A stretch of DNA of 31,507 nt from JBBRYW01 sp038253945. GTDB lineage: Bacteria; Actinomycetota; Thermoleophilia; Gaiellales; Gaiellaceae. Positions 1 to 7,783 of the stretch are shown piece after piece (position 1 is the first letter of the stretch; each line of letters opens with the position of its first letter). The stretch lies in assembly GCA_038253945.1 (NCBI GenBank), contig JBBSGR010000023.1, forward strand, positions 1 through 31,507, written 5' to 3'. Both the position numbers and the translations under genes were made by a program. The notes under the pieces were generated by a model that was not told the origin of the DNA, did no database searches, and saw nothing but the letters and a program-made list of their open reading frames with translations.

Positions 1-124
1 CCCACCATTCGGGGATCAGCTGCGGATCCGTCCAGACGGAGAAGACGTGCGTGCGTGGCGCGTCGAAGATCCGCTCGATGCGGATCTCGAGCTCGTTCGG
101 GGTGGTGACGGTGGTGGTGTTCAT
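1..124 (-). CDS. AHSA1/SRPBCC-family protein, N-terminal part
   Basis: The reverse strand reads MNTTTVTTPNELEIRIERI then FDAPRTHVFSVWTDPQLIPEWWG before the window edge. This is the characteristic start of AHSA1-type START/SRPBCC proteins: beta strand, 'R.F.AP...VF..WTDP..I..WW'. These small helix-grip proteins bind hydrophobic ligands; no reaction can be assigned. The ATG overlaps the TGA of the upstream ArsR gene as ATGA, so the two are translationally coupled. ArsR plus AHSA1 pairs are common in actinobacteria, where the regulator is thought to control its coupled partner. Only about 41 codons lie inside the window; the C-terminus is missing because of the edge, not because of a lesion. Confidence 0.85.
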   Translation of the reverse strand, partial: MNTTTVTTPNELEIRIERIFDAPRTHVFSVWTDPQLIPEWW

Positions 125-432
125 CGGTCTCCTTTCGTGCGTTCGACGACCTGCGCGAAGCGGTCGAGCCGCTGCAGCCACGTGCTGATGCCCTCGAAGG
201 CATAGGGCACGAGCGTGCAAGTGCGGGCACGGCCGACCTTCTCCGTGGTGACGAGCTGCGCCTCCTCGAGCAGCCGGATGTGCTTCTTCATCCCGGTCAG
301 CGACATGCCGAAGGGCTCGGCGAGCTCGCTGATCGTCGCGCTGCCGGAACCGAGCCGTTCGAGCACGGTGCGGCGGGTCGGGTCGGCGAGGGCTGCGAAG
401 GCGCGGTCGACAGTCGTTGGATGCTGAACCAT
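121..432 (-). CDS. ArsR-family winged-helix regulator
   Basis: 103 residues, usual for ArsR/SmtB repressors. ADPTRRTVLERL (about residues 15-26) is the first helix pair, ISELAEPFGMS followed by LTGMKKHIRLLEEAQLV is the helix-turn-helix, and VGRARTCTLVP is the beta wing. The ELCVCDL metal box is absent, so it is not an obvious metal sensor; it resembles the group paired with AHSA1 proteins. Start choice: the promoter -10 at 440-445 puts transcription initiation almost on the ATG at 432, implying a leaderless message. The alternative in-frame ATG at 441 lies inside the -10 itself and is unlikely. The gene ends in an ATGA overlap with the AHSA1 gene. A perfect palindrome covers the start and probably mediates autorepression. 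Confidence 0.88.
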   Translation of the reverse strand: MVQHPTTVDRAFAALADPTRRTVLERLGSGSATISELAEPFGMSLTGMKKHIRLLEEAQLVTTEKVGRARTCTLVPYAFEGISTWLQRLDRFAQVVERTKGDR

Positions 433-440
433 TAGGTTCA
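425..440. promoter_or_regulatory. palindromic operator TGAACC-N4-GGTTCA
   Basis: TGAACC ATTA GGTTCA is a perfect 16-base inverted repeat lying over the arsR start codon and touching the -10. A further half-site TAGGTTC recurs at 447-453, 14 bp from the identical copy at 433-439. Size and position suit an ArsR-type autorepressor; binding itself is inferred. Confidence 0.6.
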
Positions 441-468
441 TTATAATAGGTTCGGCGCTGCGATGCAA
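440..468 (-). promoter_or_regulatory. arsR promoter, -35 TTGCAT / 17 bp / -10 TATAAT
   Basis: On the minus strand TTGCAT (468-463) is followed after exactly 17 bases by a perfect TATAAT (445-440). The octamer ATTATAAT at 440-447 is its own reverse complement, so a second TATAAT (442-447) faces the plus strand. Its best -35 is the weak TTGGAT at 417-422, 19 bp away. The plus-strand element would start transcription about 8 bases before the ATG at 463 of the broken aldo/keto reductase. Confidence 0.75.
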
Positions 469-756
469 TACCGCCGCGTCGGCAACTGAGGGCTGAAGCT
501 GACCGAGATCTCGCTCGGCCCCTGGCACAACTTCGGCGGCACCGCGCCGCTCGAGCGGTCGCGCGAGATCGTCCGCCGCGCGTTCGAGCGCGGCATCACG
601 CACTTCGACCTCGCGAACAACTACGGCCCGCCGTACGGCTCGGCCGAGGAGACGTTCGGGCAGATCCTCCTCAAGCCACCTCGCCGGCCACCGCGAGGAG
701 ATCGTCGTCTCGACGAAGGCGGGCTGGGACATATGGCCGGCCCGTACCGCGACGGC
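463..756 (+). pseudogene. aldo/keto reductase (YghZ-like), 5' remnant
   Basis: Translation from the ATG at 463 gives MQYRRVGN, then a TGA at 487-489, then GLKLTEISLGPWHNFGG and a stretch containing GITHFDLANNYGPP and GSAEETFG. This matches the N-terminus of NADPH-dependent aldo/keto reductases of the L-glyceraldehyde-3-phosphate reductase type, including the catalytic Asp and Tyr of D-x4-Y. TGA replaces the usual Ser of the NSGLK motif. A one-base insertion near 676 shifts the frame to HREEIVVSTKAGWDIW, and a loss near 738 restores it for GPYRDG. Homology stops at about 756, where the rest of a roughly 330-residue enzyme should follow. It is therefore a truncated pseudogene driven by the divergent side of the arsR promoter. 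Confidence 0.8.
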
Positions 757-763
757 GCCGCCC

Positions 764-841
764 CTCCACGCGTGCCCACTCGAAGTTGTCCTGCTTGATC
801 GAGCCGACGTCGGCGCAGTAAATCGCGAGCCGCCCATCCAT
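764..841 (-). pseudogene. possible gene fragment (start MDGRLAIYCADVGSIKQ)
   Basis: From the ATG at 841 the minus strand reads MDGRLAIYCADVGSIKQ then DNFEWARVE, which looks like the N-terminus of a conserved protein (strand, then a 'DVGS.....F.WA' motif). After that the reading becomes arginine-rich and runs into the aldo/keto reductase relic on the other strand. I do not recognise the family with confidence. It may be the other side of the rearrangement that truncated the reductase. From 842 to 1003 I see no further supportable gene. Confidence 0.3.
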
Positions 842-1003
842 CGCGTTCGAGACGCATGGCGGCCACAGCCGCGCTCAACCCCTCCCGATTCGTCTCGAGC
901 TGGCCGAGCGCGGCCTCCGGAGGTGCGCCGGCCAACTCGTCAAGCAGGGCAAGCCGCGTCGGCGCCGCTGGCGACGACTGACGTATGCGCGACGCCGCGG
1001 CGC

Positions 1004-1465
1004 TCAGCTCGCCCCGACCGGGGCTGCGGCGAGCCCGCGGATGACGGCCACCGGCTGCTTCGACTCGGACAGGACTCCGCGCGACACGCTGCCTAGCAGC
1101 ACGCTGGCGAAGGTGCCGTGGCCGCGAGAGCCGACGACGATCAAGTCGGCGCCCTGCGAGTCGGCGTAGGCGACGATCTCGTCGACGGCGTTGCCCACAA
1201 GGAGCTTCGAGCTTGCCTCGACGCCTTCACGAGCGGCGATCTCCTCGGCGTCTTCGAGCGGGGCACGGTCGACCGCGTCGAGCTCATGCGCGATGCGCGG
1301 AATCGCTCCGGCCATGCCGTAGCCGGTCGCCGGGATGACGTCCAGCGCGGGCGCGACGTGAACGAAGATCACCTTCGCCTCGTGCTCGGCGGCGAGCTCG
1401 ACCCCGAAATCGACGGCCTCGGCCGAGGACGCGGAGCCATCGGTAGCGATCAGGATCCTTTTCAT
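1004..1465 (-). CDS. universal stress protein (UspA family)
   Basis: 153 residues from the ATG at 1465, chosen over an upstream in-frame ATG because AGGAGG sits 5 bases before it. The fold is typical of a single-domain Usp: MKRILIATDGSASSAEAV (first strand and nucleotide-binding Asp), a central VIFVHVAP strand, and the ATP-binding motif G-x2-G-x9-G-S near the end, seen as VVGSRGHG followed by TFASVLLGSVS. Such ATP-binding Usps act in the cytosol during starvation or oxygen limitation. It is divergent from a two-component system whose kinase resembles the hypoxia/redox sensor DevS. In mycobacteria DevS/DosS regulons contain many usp genes, so control by the neighbouring regulator is plausible but inferred. 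Confidence 0.93.
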   Translation of the reverse strand: MKRILIATDGSASSAEAVDFGVELAAEHEAKVIFVHVAPALDVIPATGYGMAGAIPRIAHELDAVDRAPLEDAEEIAAREGVEASSKLLVGNAVDEIVAYADSQGADLIVVGSRGHGTFASVLLGSVSRGVLSESKQPVAVIRGLAAAPVGAS

Positions 1466-1582
1466 CGTGGCCTCCTTGGAGTGAGATGTGTGTCTCGCCT
1501 CCATGGTCGGGCCGGGCGCGGCGTCAGCTATCGGGGGCAGCGCCGATCTCGCCTGCGTAGTTCGCCGCAGACCGTCGGCCCG

Positions 1583-1613
1583 TGGACGCGCTCACTGCGG
1601 CTCTGCGGATAAT
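1583..1613 (+). promoter_or_regulatory. kinase promoter with -10 GATAAT, leaderless start
   Basis: GATAAT at 1608-1613 ends six bases before the A of the kinase ATG at 1620, so the expected +1 coincides with the start codon. No Shine-Dalgarno is present between them. A poor -35 (TGGACG, 1583-1588) lies 19 bp upstream. The 154-base usp-kinase intergenic region otherwise holds only the usp ribosome site. Confidence 0.45.
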
Positions 1614-1619
1614 GGCGGC

Positions 1620-3266
1620 ATGAGCGAGATCGGCATCGACCAGGACGACCGTCTGCGAGCCCTCGTCGGCGCCGGCATCGCCCTCAGCTCCGAGCTCTCT
1701 CTCGACGAGCTGCTCGCGCGCCTGGTGGAGACGGCGGCCACCCTGACCGGGGCGCGCTATGCCGCGCTCGGCGTGATCGACCGCGACGGCACCGAGCTCG
1801 AACGTTTCATCACGCACGGCATCGACGCCGACGGGGTCCGGGCGATCGGCGATTTCCCGCGCGGGCGCGGCATCCTCGGCGTCCTGATCCGCGACGCCGA
1901 AACTCTGCGCCTCCACGATCTCAGTGAGGATCCGCGTTCGATCGGTTTCCCGCCGAACCACCCGCCGATGCGCAGCTTCCTCGGCGTCCCGGTCGTGCTC
2001 CGCGGCGTCGCCTACGGCAACCTCTATCTGACGGAGAAAGCGTGCGATGCCGACTTCGACGCCGAAGACGAGGAGCTCGTCGGCCTGTTGGCCTCCCAGG
2101 CGGCGGTGGCGATCGAGAACACGCGCCTCTACGAGGCGTCGCGGCGCTGGTCGAGCCAGCTCGAGGCGCTGAACGAGGTCGGCAACGCTCTTGCCACCGA
2201 GATCGAGCTGCCACGCCTGTTGGAGCTGATCGTCACGCGCCTTCGTGGCCTGATCGACGCACGGGTCATCGCGATCGCCGTGCCGCGGGGCGACGGCACG
2301 CTCGTGGTCGAGGCCGCTGACGGTGAGCGTGCCAAGGAGATCCTCGGGCTCGAGCTCGAGCCCGGCGGCTCCAAGAGTGGCCGGGTACTCGAGCGGCGCC
2401 GGGGTGAGCGGGTCGACTCGCTGCTCGACGATCCCGAGGTCGACTACGGCACCGGCCGGCCGATCGGGGCGCGCACCGGGCTCTACGTGCCGTTGATCGT
2501 CCGCGATCGGCCGATCGGCGTCATCGTCGCGCACGACAAGTCAGGCGACGACCCTCGCTTCACGAACGACGACCTACGACTGACGGAGACGTTCGCCAGC
2601 CGCGCGGCCGTCGCCGTCGACCAGTCGCGGCGCGTCGCCACCGTTGCGCTACGACGCGTGGTCGAAGCGCAGGAGCTCGAACGGCGGCGTCTCGCGCGCG
2701 AACTCCACGACCAGACCGGGCAAGAGCTGACCTCGATCCTGCTCGGACTGAGAGCCGTCGAGGATGCCCCGGAGTCGGACACGCGAGGGCGAGCGCTCGA
2801 GCAGGTACGCGCGCAGGTCCTCGAGACCTTGCACGACATCCGGCGACTGGCCGTCGAGCTCAGACCGAAAGCGCTCGACGACTTCGGCCTCGTTCCCGCG
2901 GTCGAGCGTCTGGCTGCGAACTTCGTCGAGCAGACCGGCCTCAAGCTCGATGTCGAAGCCCAGCTTGGTGACGGGCGCTTCTCGAACGAGGTCGAGACCG
3001 CCCTCTACCGCATGGTGCAGGAGGCCTTGACCAACATCGTCAAGCATGCGCAAGCGCGCAACGTGAGCATCGTCCTCACTCGGGGCGGTGGCGCGCTGAC
3101 GGCGGTGATCGAGGACGACGGCCGCGGCTTCGACATCGAGGCTGCACGCGAAGGGATGGGGCTCGACGGGATGCGCGAGCGGCTGGGCCTGATCGACGGA
3201 AAGCTCAGGATCGAGTCACGGCCGGGCGCAGGGACGACACTCGTCGCCAGGGTGCCGCTGTCGTGA
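1620..3266 (+). CDS. GAF-GAF sensor histidine kinase, DevS/DosS-like
   Basis: 548 residues from the ATG at 1620. The long upstream extension of the frame lacks a ribosome site and covers the usp start region. Domains: GAF-A about residues 20-180 (ETAATLTGARYAALGV, FPPNHPPMRSFLGVPV, GNLYLTEKA), GAF-B about 190-345, a HisKA_3 dimerisation helix with ELHDQTGQEL giving phospho-acceptor His363, and a HATPase with EALTNIVKHA (N box), EDDGRGFD (G1) and GMGLDGMRERL (G2). No membrane segment is seen, so it is cytosolic. GAF-A closely resembles mycobacterial DevS/DosS, where this domain holds heme; the His in NHPPM is conserved at the motif where I expect the DevS heme ligand, but heme binding is unproven. 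It overlaps the response regulator start by 4 bases (GTGA). Confidence 0.93.
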   Translation: MSEIGIDQDDRLRALVGAGIALSSELSLDELLARLVETAATLTGARYAALGVIDRDGTELERFITHGIDADGVRAIGDFPRGRGILGVLIRDAETLRLHDLSEDPRSIGFPPNHPPMRSFLGVPVVLRGVAYGNLYLTEKACDADFDAEDEELVGLLASQAAVAIENTRLYEASRRWSSQLEALNEVGNALATEIELPRLLELIVTRLRGLIDARVIAIAVPRGDGTLVVEAADGERAKEILGLELEPGGSKSGRVLERRRGERVDSLLDDPEVDYGTGRPIGARTGLYVPLIVRDRPIGVIVAHDKSGDDPRFTNDDLRLTETFASRAAVAVDQSRRVATVALRRVVEAQELERRRLARELHDQTGQELTSILLGLRAVEDAPESDTRGRALEQVRAQVLETLHDIRRLAVELRPKALDDFGLVPAVERLAANFVEQTGLKLDVEAQLGDGRFSNEVETALYRMVQEALTNIVKHAQARNVSIVLTRGGGALTAVIEDDGRGFDIEAAREGMGLDGMRERLGLIDGKLRIESRPGAGTTLVARVPLS

Positions 3267-3916
3267 CCATCCGCGTCCTGATCGTCGACGACCACGCCGT
3301 CGTCAGAAGCGGACTCCGCCACGTCTTGGACGCCGAGGAGGGAATCGAGGTCGTCGGCGAAGCCGGCGACGCCCAACACGCGGTCTTCGAGACGCGCGCG
3401 ACGCAGCCGGACGTGATCTTGATGGACGTCGTCATGCCAGGCAAGAGCGGTATCGAGACCATCCCCGATGTGCTCAAGGACGCCCCCGGCGCGAAGATCC
3501 TGATCCTCTCGATGCAGGACGACCCGCACTACGTCCGCGAGGCGTTCGCCGCCGGTGCCGCCGGTTACATCCTCAAAGAGGCCGCCGACACCGACCTCGT
3601 CACGGCGGTGCGAGAGATCGCCGGCGGCGGCAGCTACGTCCACCCGGCCTTGGGAGCCCGCATGGTCTCGGCCGACGCCGAGGAACGGAAGCGGGCCGAG
3701 GCCGACCCGCTTTCAGACCGCGAGCGCGACGTGCTGCGCCTGCTCGCGCTCGGTCACACCAACCAGGAGATCGCCGCGATGCTCTTCATCTCGGTCCGTA
3801 CGGCCGAGACGCACCGCGCCCACATCATGCAGAAGCTCCGCCTCGAGACGCGCGCCGGGCTCGTGCGTTACGCGCTCGCTCAAGGCTTGCTGGAGGAGGG
3901 CGGCGCCGGCAGTTGA
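3263..3916 (+). CDS. NarL/FixJ-family response regulator
   Basis: 217 residues starting at the GTG that overlaps the kinase stop. Receiver domain 1-120: acidic pair DD9-10, phosphorylation site Asp55 in VILMDVVMPG, switch Ser83 and Lys105 in YILKEA. A LuxR-type helix-turn-helix follows at about 147-205 (LSDRERDVLRLLALG, TNQEIAAMLFISVRTAETH, IMQKL). It is the cognate partner of the upstream HisKA_3 kinase by overlap and by class, since NarL regulators pair with that kinase type. The likely role is transcriptional activation in response to the redox, gas or ligand signal read by the GAF domains. Targets cannot be read from the window; the divergent usp gene is the nearest candidate. Confidence 0.95.
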   Translation: MTIRVLIVDDHAVVRSGLRHVLDAEEGIEVVGEAGDAQHAVFETRATQPDVILMDVVMPGKSGIETIPDVLKDAPGAKILILSMQDDPHYVREAFAAGAAGYILKEAADTDLVTAVREIAGGGSYVHPALGARMVSADAEERKRAEADPLSDRERDVLRLLALGHTNQEIAAMLFISVRTAETHRAHIMQKLRLETRAGLVRYALAQGLLEEGGAGS

Positions 3917-3947
3917 CCGACGAAGCACCCGCAGGCGACAGCACGAC

Positions 3948-3977
3948 GACGGAGGCGGCCCGCAGGCCGCCTCCGTC
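3948..3977. terminator. bidirectional hairpin terminator
   Basis: A perfect 13-bp stem, GACGGAGGCGGCC paired with GGCCGCCTCCGTC around a CGCA loop, lies between the converging response regulator and membrane protein genes. There is no U-tract on either side, as is common in high-GC actinobacteria. Confidence 0.8.
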
Positions 3978-3996
3978 TCTCACGGGTAGAGCCGGC

Positions 3997-4623
3997 TCAG
4001 ACGGGTGCGGGCTCGCCGCGATGGCCGGGCTTCGGGAGTTTGAAGACGCTGCGACCGCGCAGTGCGCCTCCGAAGGCCAGGATCAGGAAGCCGATGCCGC
4101 TCAAGAGGAGCGCGATTCCGACGACGATGCCGAAGATCGCAACCTGCTCGGCCATGTAGGACGTGTTGAGCGCGGTCGCGAGCGCGGTTTCGGTGATCCA
4201 CACGTTGCGCACCGGGTTGTCGAGCGGCTGCCCGCTCGGACCCTTCGTTGCCGCCGTCGGGTCGTTCGTCCCCTTGCCGTCAGCCGTCGCGAAGCGCGGG
4301 AGCTGCGAAAAGGTCAGACCGCCAGTCGCCTCGAGCGCGTGGATGCGCATGTAGCTGGCGAACGCGCGTGCCCGGTCACCGCTGTTGATCGCCTTGCCGG
4401 CGACGTCCACGGTCGGCAGCTTGATGCTTGCCGGCAGACCGGCCTTCTTGGCCTCGACTGCGATCGCGGCCGGCGTCATGTCGGGCGTGCCGACGACCTG
4501 CTCCAGCTTGAGGCTCGAGCGCACGGTCGAGCGGCCGTTGATCCCGAGAACGAGCGCGCCAACGCCGAAGGCGATCAGCACGATCCCGGCAGCGACTCCG
4601 CCCCACTCCAGCAACTTCCTCAT
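3997..4623 (-). CDS. conserved two-TM membrane protein (often mislabelled LigA)
   Basis: 208 residues from the ATG at 4623, preceded by AAGGAGG at a good distance. One hydrophobic helix lies near residues 8-29 (GGVAAGIVLIAFGVGALVLG) and one near 160-187 (VAIFGIVVGIALLLSGIGF). Between them is an external domain with NGRSTVRSSLKLEQ, GTPDMTPAAI, SYMRIHALEATGG and NVWITETALATALNTSYMAEQ. It matches a widespread actinobacterial family that databases frequently call 'aromatic ring-opening dioxygenase LigA'. No dioxygenase motif is present, so that name should not be used. Function is unknown. The gene stands alone, convergent with the two-component system and divergent from the acyl-CoA synthetase remnant. 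Confidence 0.85.
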   Translation of the reverse strand: MRKLLEWGGVAAGIVLIAFGVGALVLGINGRSTVRSSLKLEQVVGTPDMTPAAIAVEAKKAGLPASIKLPTVDVAGKAINSGDRARAFASYMRIHALEATGGLTFSQLPRFATADGKGTNDPTAATKGPSGQPLDNPVRNVWITETALATALNTSYMAEQVAIFGIVVGIALLLSGIGFLILAFGGALRGRSVFKLPKPGHRGEPAPV

Positions 4624-4751
4624 GGTGGTTCCTCCTTCGCGGTTGTCTTGCATTGCTGCATGGAAGGTAGGACGAACCCGTCGCACGACCATCGGCGTTC
4701 GGCAACGCACTCGCTGCGGCTTTGCCGCACTGTTGTTGCGGGCGAGGCTCT

Positions 4752-4768
4752 CTGCGGGTTCTCCGCAG
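4752..4768. repeat. small palindrome CTGCGG-N5-CCGCAG
   Basis: A perfect 6-bp-arm hairpin with loop GTTCT lies in the 200-base divergent region between the membrane protein and the synthetase remnant. TGCGGGTTCTCCGCAGCGG (4753-4771) is repeated with one mismatch at 9902-9920. A related TGCGGC-TTT-GCCGCA palindrome lies about 40 bases upstream, starting near 4713. I see no clear promoter in the region. Confidence 0.4.
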
Positions 4769-4823
4769 CGGAAATCAGGGCAGACGCGGACCGCTGCCAC
4801 CGGCGTTGCGACAGGCTCGGGGC

Positions 4824-7083
4824 ATGGACGCGGCTGCCGAGAGACAAAACGTCGTCGACGTGTCCTTCGGGACGGGACGACGCTGAGGCTGCGGCCGCCG
4901 GAGAGCGCCGACGCCGCGGCGCTGCTCGCGTTCTTCGCCGGCCTGTCGGTGGAGAGCGTGCACTCGCGCTTCCACGGCGGACGGCGTGTCGACGGCTCCC
5001 TGGTCGAGCACTTCCTGGCCACCTCCCCCGATCGTGGCGCGCTCATGGGCATCGTCGCGGGCCTAGCTGATGACGAGCGCGTGGTCGCCGTCGCCGAGTA
5101 CGCGCGCCTCCGCGACCCGTCGACGGCCGAGGTCGCCTTCGCCGTCGCCGACGACCTGCAGGGTCACGGCATCGGGGCGCGGCTCCTGGAACGGCTCGCA
5201 GCGCTCGCCGCGAGCGTCGGCGTCGAACGCTTCGTCGCCGAGGTCTTGCCGCAGAACCGGGCCATGCTGCGCGTCTTCGCAGACGCCGGCTTCGAGATCA
5301 CCCGCGAGCTCGGTGGCGGTGAGGTCGAGGTCCGCTTCCCGATCGCGCCGACCACAGCCTTCCGCGCCCGCGTCGACGAGCGCGACCACGTTGCCGTCGC
5401 CGCCTCGCTGCGCCCGTTCTTCCGACCGGCGGCGGTCGCCGTCATCGGCGCCTCGCGTCGGCGGGGCTCGATCGGCGGCGAGCTGTTCCGCAACATCCTC
5501 GCTGCCGACTTCGCCGGCGCCGCCTACCCCGTCAACCGCGGCGCCGAGCCCGTCTCCGGCGTGCGCGCTTTTACCTCGGTCGCCGAGATCGGTGTGCCCG
5601 TCGACCTCGCCGTCATCTGCCTGCCGGCTGCACAGGTCGAGGCCGCCGCCCGAGCGGTGCTCGCGACCGGGGTCCGTGCGCTCTGTGTCATCTCGTCCGG
5701 CTTCGCCGAGGTCGGCGACGACGGCGCCGCGCTCCAGGAGCGCCTGCTCGCTCTCGTGCGCGCACACGGCGCCCGGCTGATCGGCCCGAACTGTCTCGGC
5801 ATCGCCGTCCCCGGGATCGGCCTGAACGCCACCTTCGCGCCGCGGGCACTCCCGCCCGGCCGCATCGCCTTCTCATCGCAGAGCGGCGCCCTCGGCCTCG
5901 CACTGCTGGAGAAGGCAGCCGAGCGCAACCTCGGCTTCTCGGCCTTCATCTCGATCGGCAACAAAGCCGACGTCTCGTCAAACGACCTGTTGGAGTGGTG
6001 GGAGGACGACGAGGAGACGAACCTCGTCCTGCTCTATCTGGAGTCGTTCGGCAACCCGCGCAAGTTCGGCCGCCTGGCCGCGCGCGTCGCGCGCAAGAAA
6101 CCGATCCTTGCCCTCAAGGCCGGCACGACCGGCTCCGGAGCCCGGGCTGCGAGCTCGCACACCGCCGCCTTGGCCGGCTCCGAGACGGCGGTCGACGCGC
6201 TCTTCCGCCAGGCCGGCGTCCTGCGCGCGCGGACGCTCGAGGAGCTGGTCGACGCGGCGGCGCTCCTGTCGAGCCAACCGCTCCCCCAGGGGGCGTCGCA
6301 CCGCCGTCGTCAGCAACGCCGGAGGGCTCGGCATCCTCTGCGCGGACGCCTGCGAGGCAGCCGGGCTCGAGCTCGAGGGACTCGGCGCCGAGACACGGGA
6401 GCGTCTGCTGGCCGTCTTGCCGGGCGACGCAAGCGTCGCGAACCCCGTCGACCTGCTCGGATCGGCGACGCGGCCACCTACGAGGCGGTGCTGCCGCTCG
6501 TCCTTGCCGACCGCGCGATCGACAGCGTGATCGTCCTGTTCGTTCCGCCGGTCGTCGCCACCGCCGACGACGTCGCCGCAGCGATCGCTCGAGCAGCCGC
6601 CGGTGCCACGACGCCTGTTCTGGCCGTGATCGTCAGCGGCGACGGGATCCCAGCGCCCCTGCGCGAGGCCGACTCTCGCGTCGCGGCCTTCAGCTACCCC
6701 GAGTCGGCGGCGCGGGCACTCGCGCTCGCCGCCGAGCGCGCCGACTGGCTGCGCCGCGAGGCCGGCACCGTCCCGACCGTCGACGGCATCGACCGGCCCG
6801 GTGCGCGCCGGCTGATCGAGTCGATCGCGGACGAGCGCTGGCTCGACCCCGCCGAGACGCGAATGCTGCTGACCGCCTACGGCATTCCGCTCGTCCCCGA
6901 GCGCACCGTCACCAGTGTCGAGGCGGCCGTCGCCGCCGCCCGCGAGCTCGGCTTCCCTGCGGTCGTCAAAACCGTCGCGCCTGGCACCCACAAGACCGAG
7001 AGCGGGGCGTTGCGCTTCGCCTCACAACAGCGGAGGAAGTGCGCATCGCAGCCACCCGCATCGGAGCGCCGCTCCCAATCGCG
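4824..7083 (+). pseudogene. GNAT + NDP-forming acyl-CoA synthetase, split gene, 5' part
   Basis: The product joins a GNAT acetyltransferase domain (RLRPPESADAAALLAF, GHGIGARLLERLA acetyl-CoA loop) to an acetate-CoA ligase of the ADP-forming type: CoA-binding domain (AVAVIGASRRRGSIGG, IGPNCLGI), succinyl-CoA-ligase-like domain (FSSQSGALGLALLE, SSHTAALAGSE with the candidate phospho-His) and the start of the ATP-grasp domain. Such fusions are Pat-like lysine acetyltransferases or acyl-CoA synthetases. Four single-base shifts interrupt it: near 4860 (after MDAAAERQNVVD), an extra G in 6289-6293, a missing base near 6467 and a missing G near 7004-7007. Coding then stops abruptly after GAPLPIA at 7083. 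The missing ATP-grasp continuation lies on the other strand at 9921-10319. Confidence 0.8.
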
Positions 7084-7156
7084 CTGCGGCTTTCCCGCAG
7101 AAGGATCAGCGCCGTCCCCTCATGGCAAAGCGCTCGCGCGGGGCCATGCTTGACCT

Positions 7157-7783
7157 ATGAAGACGTCGTACGCCGTCAAGTGGCGCGAACCGAGCGGCCA
7201 TACCTTTCTAGGGCGGCTCGAGTTCGGCCCGACGGCCCTCGTCTTGGAGGGGCGCAACGGTAGCGAGAGCGCGGTCGTGCGCACGATCGCCTTCAACGAG
7301 TTGCGCGGCTTCCGTCTCGCACGAGCCGCGGGCGAGCGCCTGGACGAGCAGCCGACCCTTGTCGTCGAACGTCCGGGTGGCGACTTCCTCGTCACGAGCA
7401 CCGTCATCCATGCGGGCGTATTACAGGAGCTCGTCCACCGCCTTTCGGAGCTCCGCCTCCTCGCGCCGCGGCGGGCGACGGTCGTTGTGCCGCTCAAGGA
7501 AGGCGCCGTCGAACAGGCGCGTCAGCTCGCCGCTGAGGGGCCCCCGTTCGACCCGGTCGACACGATGTTGGTGCGTCACCAGCTGCTGCTGACGCCGAGC
7601 GAGGCGATCTTTGTCTTCGAGGCCGACTCCGAGCTGGCGCTCGAGGCGTTGCTCGGTCAGCTCGACGTCTGGGCCGCGGCCGCAGCCTGGGGGGACATCG
7701 TCGCCGGCGCTCCGCGCCTGGCCGAGGTTGCCTACGCCTGGGAACGGCCGGCGCAGCTAGACAGCGTCGGCCTCGGCTTCTGA
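7157..7783 (+). CDS. hypothetical protein, two-domain
   Basis: 208 residues, full-length and uninterrupted. Residues 1-95 are mostly beta strands (KWREPSGHTFLGRLEFG, ALVLEG, TLVVERPGGDFLVTST), suggesting a PH-like or split-barrel fold. Residues 105-200 (VVVPLKEGAVEQARQLAAEG, PPFDPVDTMLVRHQLLL, AIFVFEADSELALEALL, WAAAAAWGDIVAGAPRLAE) look like a ferredoxin-like alpha/beta domain of the dimeric barrel type. No catalytic motif is evident and I do not recognise a named family. There is no Shine-Dalgarno before the ATG. The gene lies just inside the segment that appears inverted, so its present upstream region may not be its original one. Confidence 0.7.
   Translation: MKTSYAVKWREPSGHTFLGRLEFGPTALVLEGRNGSESAVVRTIAFNELRGFRLARAAGERLDEQPTLVVERPGGDFLVTSTVIHAGVLQELVHRLSELRLLAPRRATVVVPLKEGAVEQARQLAAEGPPFDPVDTMLVRHQLLLTPSEAIFVFEADSELALEALLGQLDVWAAAAAWGDIVAGAPRLAEVAYAWERPAQLDSVGLGF

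Noticed and set aside
3997..4623. Aromatic ring-opening dioxygenase LigA
   Set aside because: The family often bears this name in databases, but the sequence is a two-helix membrane protein without dioxygenase metal ligands.
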